NCBI RefSeq assembly: GCF_900496995.4 | Contig: NC_044022.1 | Location: 16,258,938 to 16,322,937, forward strand | DNA length: 64,000 nucleotides | Direction: 5' to 3' | Source of the DNA: Aquila chrysaetos chrysaetos | Taxonomy: Eukaryota; Chordata; Aves; Accipitriformes; Accipitridae | Shown here: piece by piece, positions 61,835-64,000 of the stretch | Numbering within the stretch: position 1 is the stretch's first letter | Layout of the letters: the number at the start of each line of letters is the position of its first letter | Notes under the pieces: generated by a model | The model's database searches: none | The model's input: only the letters and a program-made list of their open reading frames with translations | Told to the model about the DNA's origin: nothing | Position numbers and translations under genes: made by a program

Positions 61835-64000
61835 CTGAAGGGAGAAAAAAATTCAGATTAGGCTCCATGTGTATATAAAATAAGTCAGCCCGTCACCATC
61901 ATTCCCTATAAGTGTATTAAATCCCCTATAAGCCTACAAAATTCCCTATAACTTTATTTAAATGCTTTTAGTAAAACCCACTTTTGTGGTTATTGGGGAT
62001 ACGCAGGAAAGCAAAACCTCTTTTTCAGAGAGCTCCAGCAACCTTGCTGCTGCTTAAGAGCTTTGCCAAAAAAAAAACCCAACAAAAAAAAATGGGGCAG
62101 AATAAAGTTACCATGATCCTGATAACATTTTCATTGCATATTCAGAACTGCACTGCTGGAGCTGAAATTGAGAGGCAGCATTAACCTGGGGAACAACAAA
62201 TAGCAAAGGCAATCAAAGCAGTTGTCAGAAAGGCTGACTGGAAGAAGAGGATAGTGTCACACAACTCTCCCTCCCAGACGTGTCACCACTGTTTATAGCA
62301 ACTAAAATGCTCCAAACACCAGCAAAATCTCTCCTGCTCTCCATTAGCTGTCAGGAGGTTAATGAATAGACCCTTTACAGCACTGCATCTGCCTGCAAAC
62401 ACACACATCTGTTCAGAGCGCATGACATACAGTGACTGTAAAGGATGCAAGTGTGGTTGTAATATTTAAGGGTATTTAAATATTTTTAGATAACTCCTAA
62501 ATAGAAACAAACACACAGCATCAGAATGGTCTGGTGCTAATCCAGTGCTGAGAAGTCAGCCCTTACACAGTCCCCATTGCTTAGGGAAAGGGCTGAAGCA
62601 GGTATAAAATACAACAGCTTGAAGTCTTTCCGTTTTTCTTCTAGTCATCGACAAGTAGAAGTTTTTCACCATGAGATTTAATTTCTGATTCCCTTCAGCT
62701 GCTGGGAAGATGGTATTTTCTATCTACTGTGACATTATATTCAAGGTGTACATTCATACATAACATTACCCTTACAGAGACATGATGTAAGATCTAGTTA
62801 GACAAGCAGTTAGTCAATAAAATGTACTGCAAATTTGGCTGAACTCTAATTAATTACATTCAACTTTTGACAGTAAGCACACTTAACTCAAATCCAGCAC
62901 CAGTTCCTAAGGAGTTCTAAATTAGTTGTGGTGAACAAATTTGAAAGATATTTAAGGCACATTAAATGTTACAGCCATGCACACATGCGCATTCATTGAA
63001 AAAGCCAATGGAGAATTTTAGAGGAAACTTAGACTGAAGTCATTAATCAGTGCAAGGGGAACAGCTTGACTTACATTTGTAGATATTTAACAAGATGAGA
63101 ATCTGGACCTAATATTAATATGTTAACTTGTGTTTGCATTAATCAAGAGCAATTAAAGTTTTGTATGCACAAAATAAGTAATTTGATGTTATTGAACATT
63201 TTATCCAGGAAAGGTACTTCTAATATTACCTAGCATTAAAGCAAAATCCTATATTATCATTAATACTAGGAATGCATATGACATATTAGCACATAAATAA
63301 AAGCTGACTTCTTAAAGGAACCGCGTCAGCAACTGGAGACCAAAATACGAACCATCATTCTGGATGTGCATGATCTCTACATAGTAGTCAGACTGGAAAA
63401 CTGTGACACTCAGTAAGACAAAGACGCGAAAAGCACAGAATAGCCAAAGAAAACCGAGGATGCTGTATCTAAAGGTCAGCTTTCCCTTGTAACCCTTCTT
63501 ATAAATTCAAACTTGAACTGTTTCTGCTCAGTAGCAACATAATTGAACTTGGCCAAAATTGCTACTTCAGTCTTTAGCAAGCCCTCGGGAAAGAAAACTT
63601 CAAGCAAGGCTCACCTTTAAAACTGAAACAGAGATCCTGCAGGGATGGGCTGACCCAGTAACAAGATTGTTTCAAAAACCTCGTTAAGTTAGCAAAGCAG
63701 AGTTGACTGTAATCATACTGTACATCCCACCAGAGGTAGCTCTTCCCCACCAGCAAGGAAGAAGCATCAACCCTGTACTGCCGTACCATAGCTGTGGTCT
63801 GTCCCCTCTCCACCGCGGTGGATTGACCCCACAGGCCAGAGGGATGCTGGGGATTCCTTCTGACCTCCTGCCTCTCTGCCCTCTTTGCACGCAGCAGATA
63901 ACCTCAGATCACCTGCTTTTTTTCCCAGTCTATCCTTTCCAGTTGAGATGTAAAGCTCTGGCGTGTCCAGCATGGTTTTGTAGACACCTCATCAACTCAA
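61835..64000 (-). other. PANX1 intron, 3' part
   Basis: Sequence upstream of the first recognised PANX1 exon. The preceding exon (encoding the first extracellular loop) was looked for and not found, so the intron probably runs past the right edge. A stop-to-stop frame at 63506-63312 (minus) encodes an aromatic, membrane-like peptide; I do not recognise it. No clear repeat family seen. Confidence 0.45.

Overview
The window is nuclear DNA from a bird. The evidence is the mix of CR1 LINE copies with the typical avian CR1 3' end, an ERVL-type solo LTR of a family common in neoavian genomes, compact introns, and a gene order matching the MRE11 neighbourhood of human 11q21. The species cannot be fixed from sequence alone; a non-galliform bird is my best guess, because of the LTR family.

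Layout, left to right: (1) one exon (473-577, minus) of a C11orf97 homologue, whose remaining exons are off the window or unrecognised, with a CpG island upstream at about 690-1700; (2) ANKRD49 (minus, two coding exons, 238 aa, complete); (3) a shared CpG-island promoter at about 6.2-7.45 kb, with ANKRD49 leaving leftward and MRE11 rightward, containing a perfect TCTCGCGAGA element; (4) MRE11 (plus, 19 coding exons, 7683-30972, 706 aa, complete, every splice junction resolved), with a near-full-length CR1 that lost its reverse transcriptase in intron 3 and a probable solo LTR in a later intron; (5) GPR83 (plus, four coding exons, 34413-38257, 423 aa, complete) with a TATA-box promoter; (6) about 16 kb without a recognisable gene (39.8-55.6 kb), holding three CR1 3' fragments and a 568-bp ERVL-type solo LTR with a perfect 5-bp target duplication; (7) the last three coding exons of PANX1 (minus), encoding 326 C-terminal residues; the first two exons lie beyond the right edge.

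Functionally the genes are unrelated neighbours: a DNA double-strand-break nuclease (MRE11), an ankyrin-repeat protein (ANKRD49), a neuropeptide GPCR (GPR83) and a large-pore channel (PANX1). The only visible functional link is the shared MRE11/ANKRD49 promoter. I found no new multigene system. The less ordinary signals are the BANP-type element in the shared promoter, upstream ORFs on both of its transcripts, the clean RT deletion in the intronic CR1, and a tandem duplication that copies the splice-acceptor region of the last PANX1 exon. Exon joins are inferred from GT/AG signals, phase and family similarity recalled from memory, not from an alignment or transcripts.
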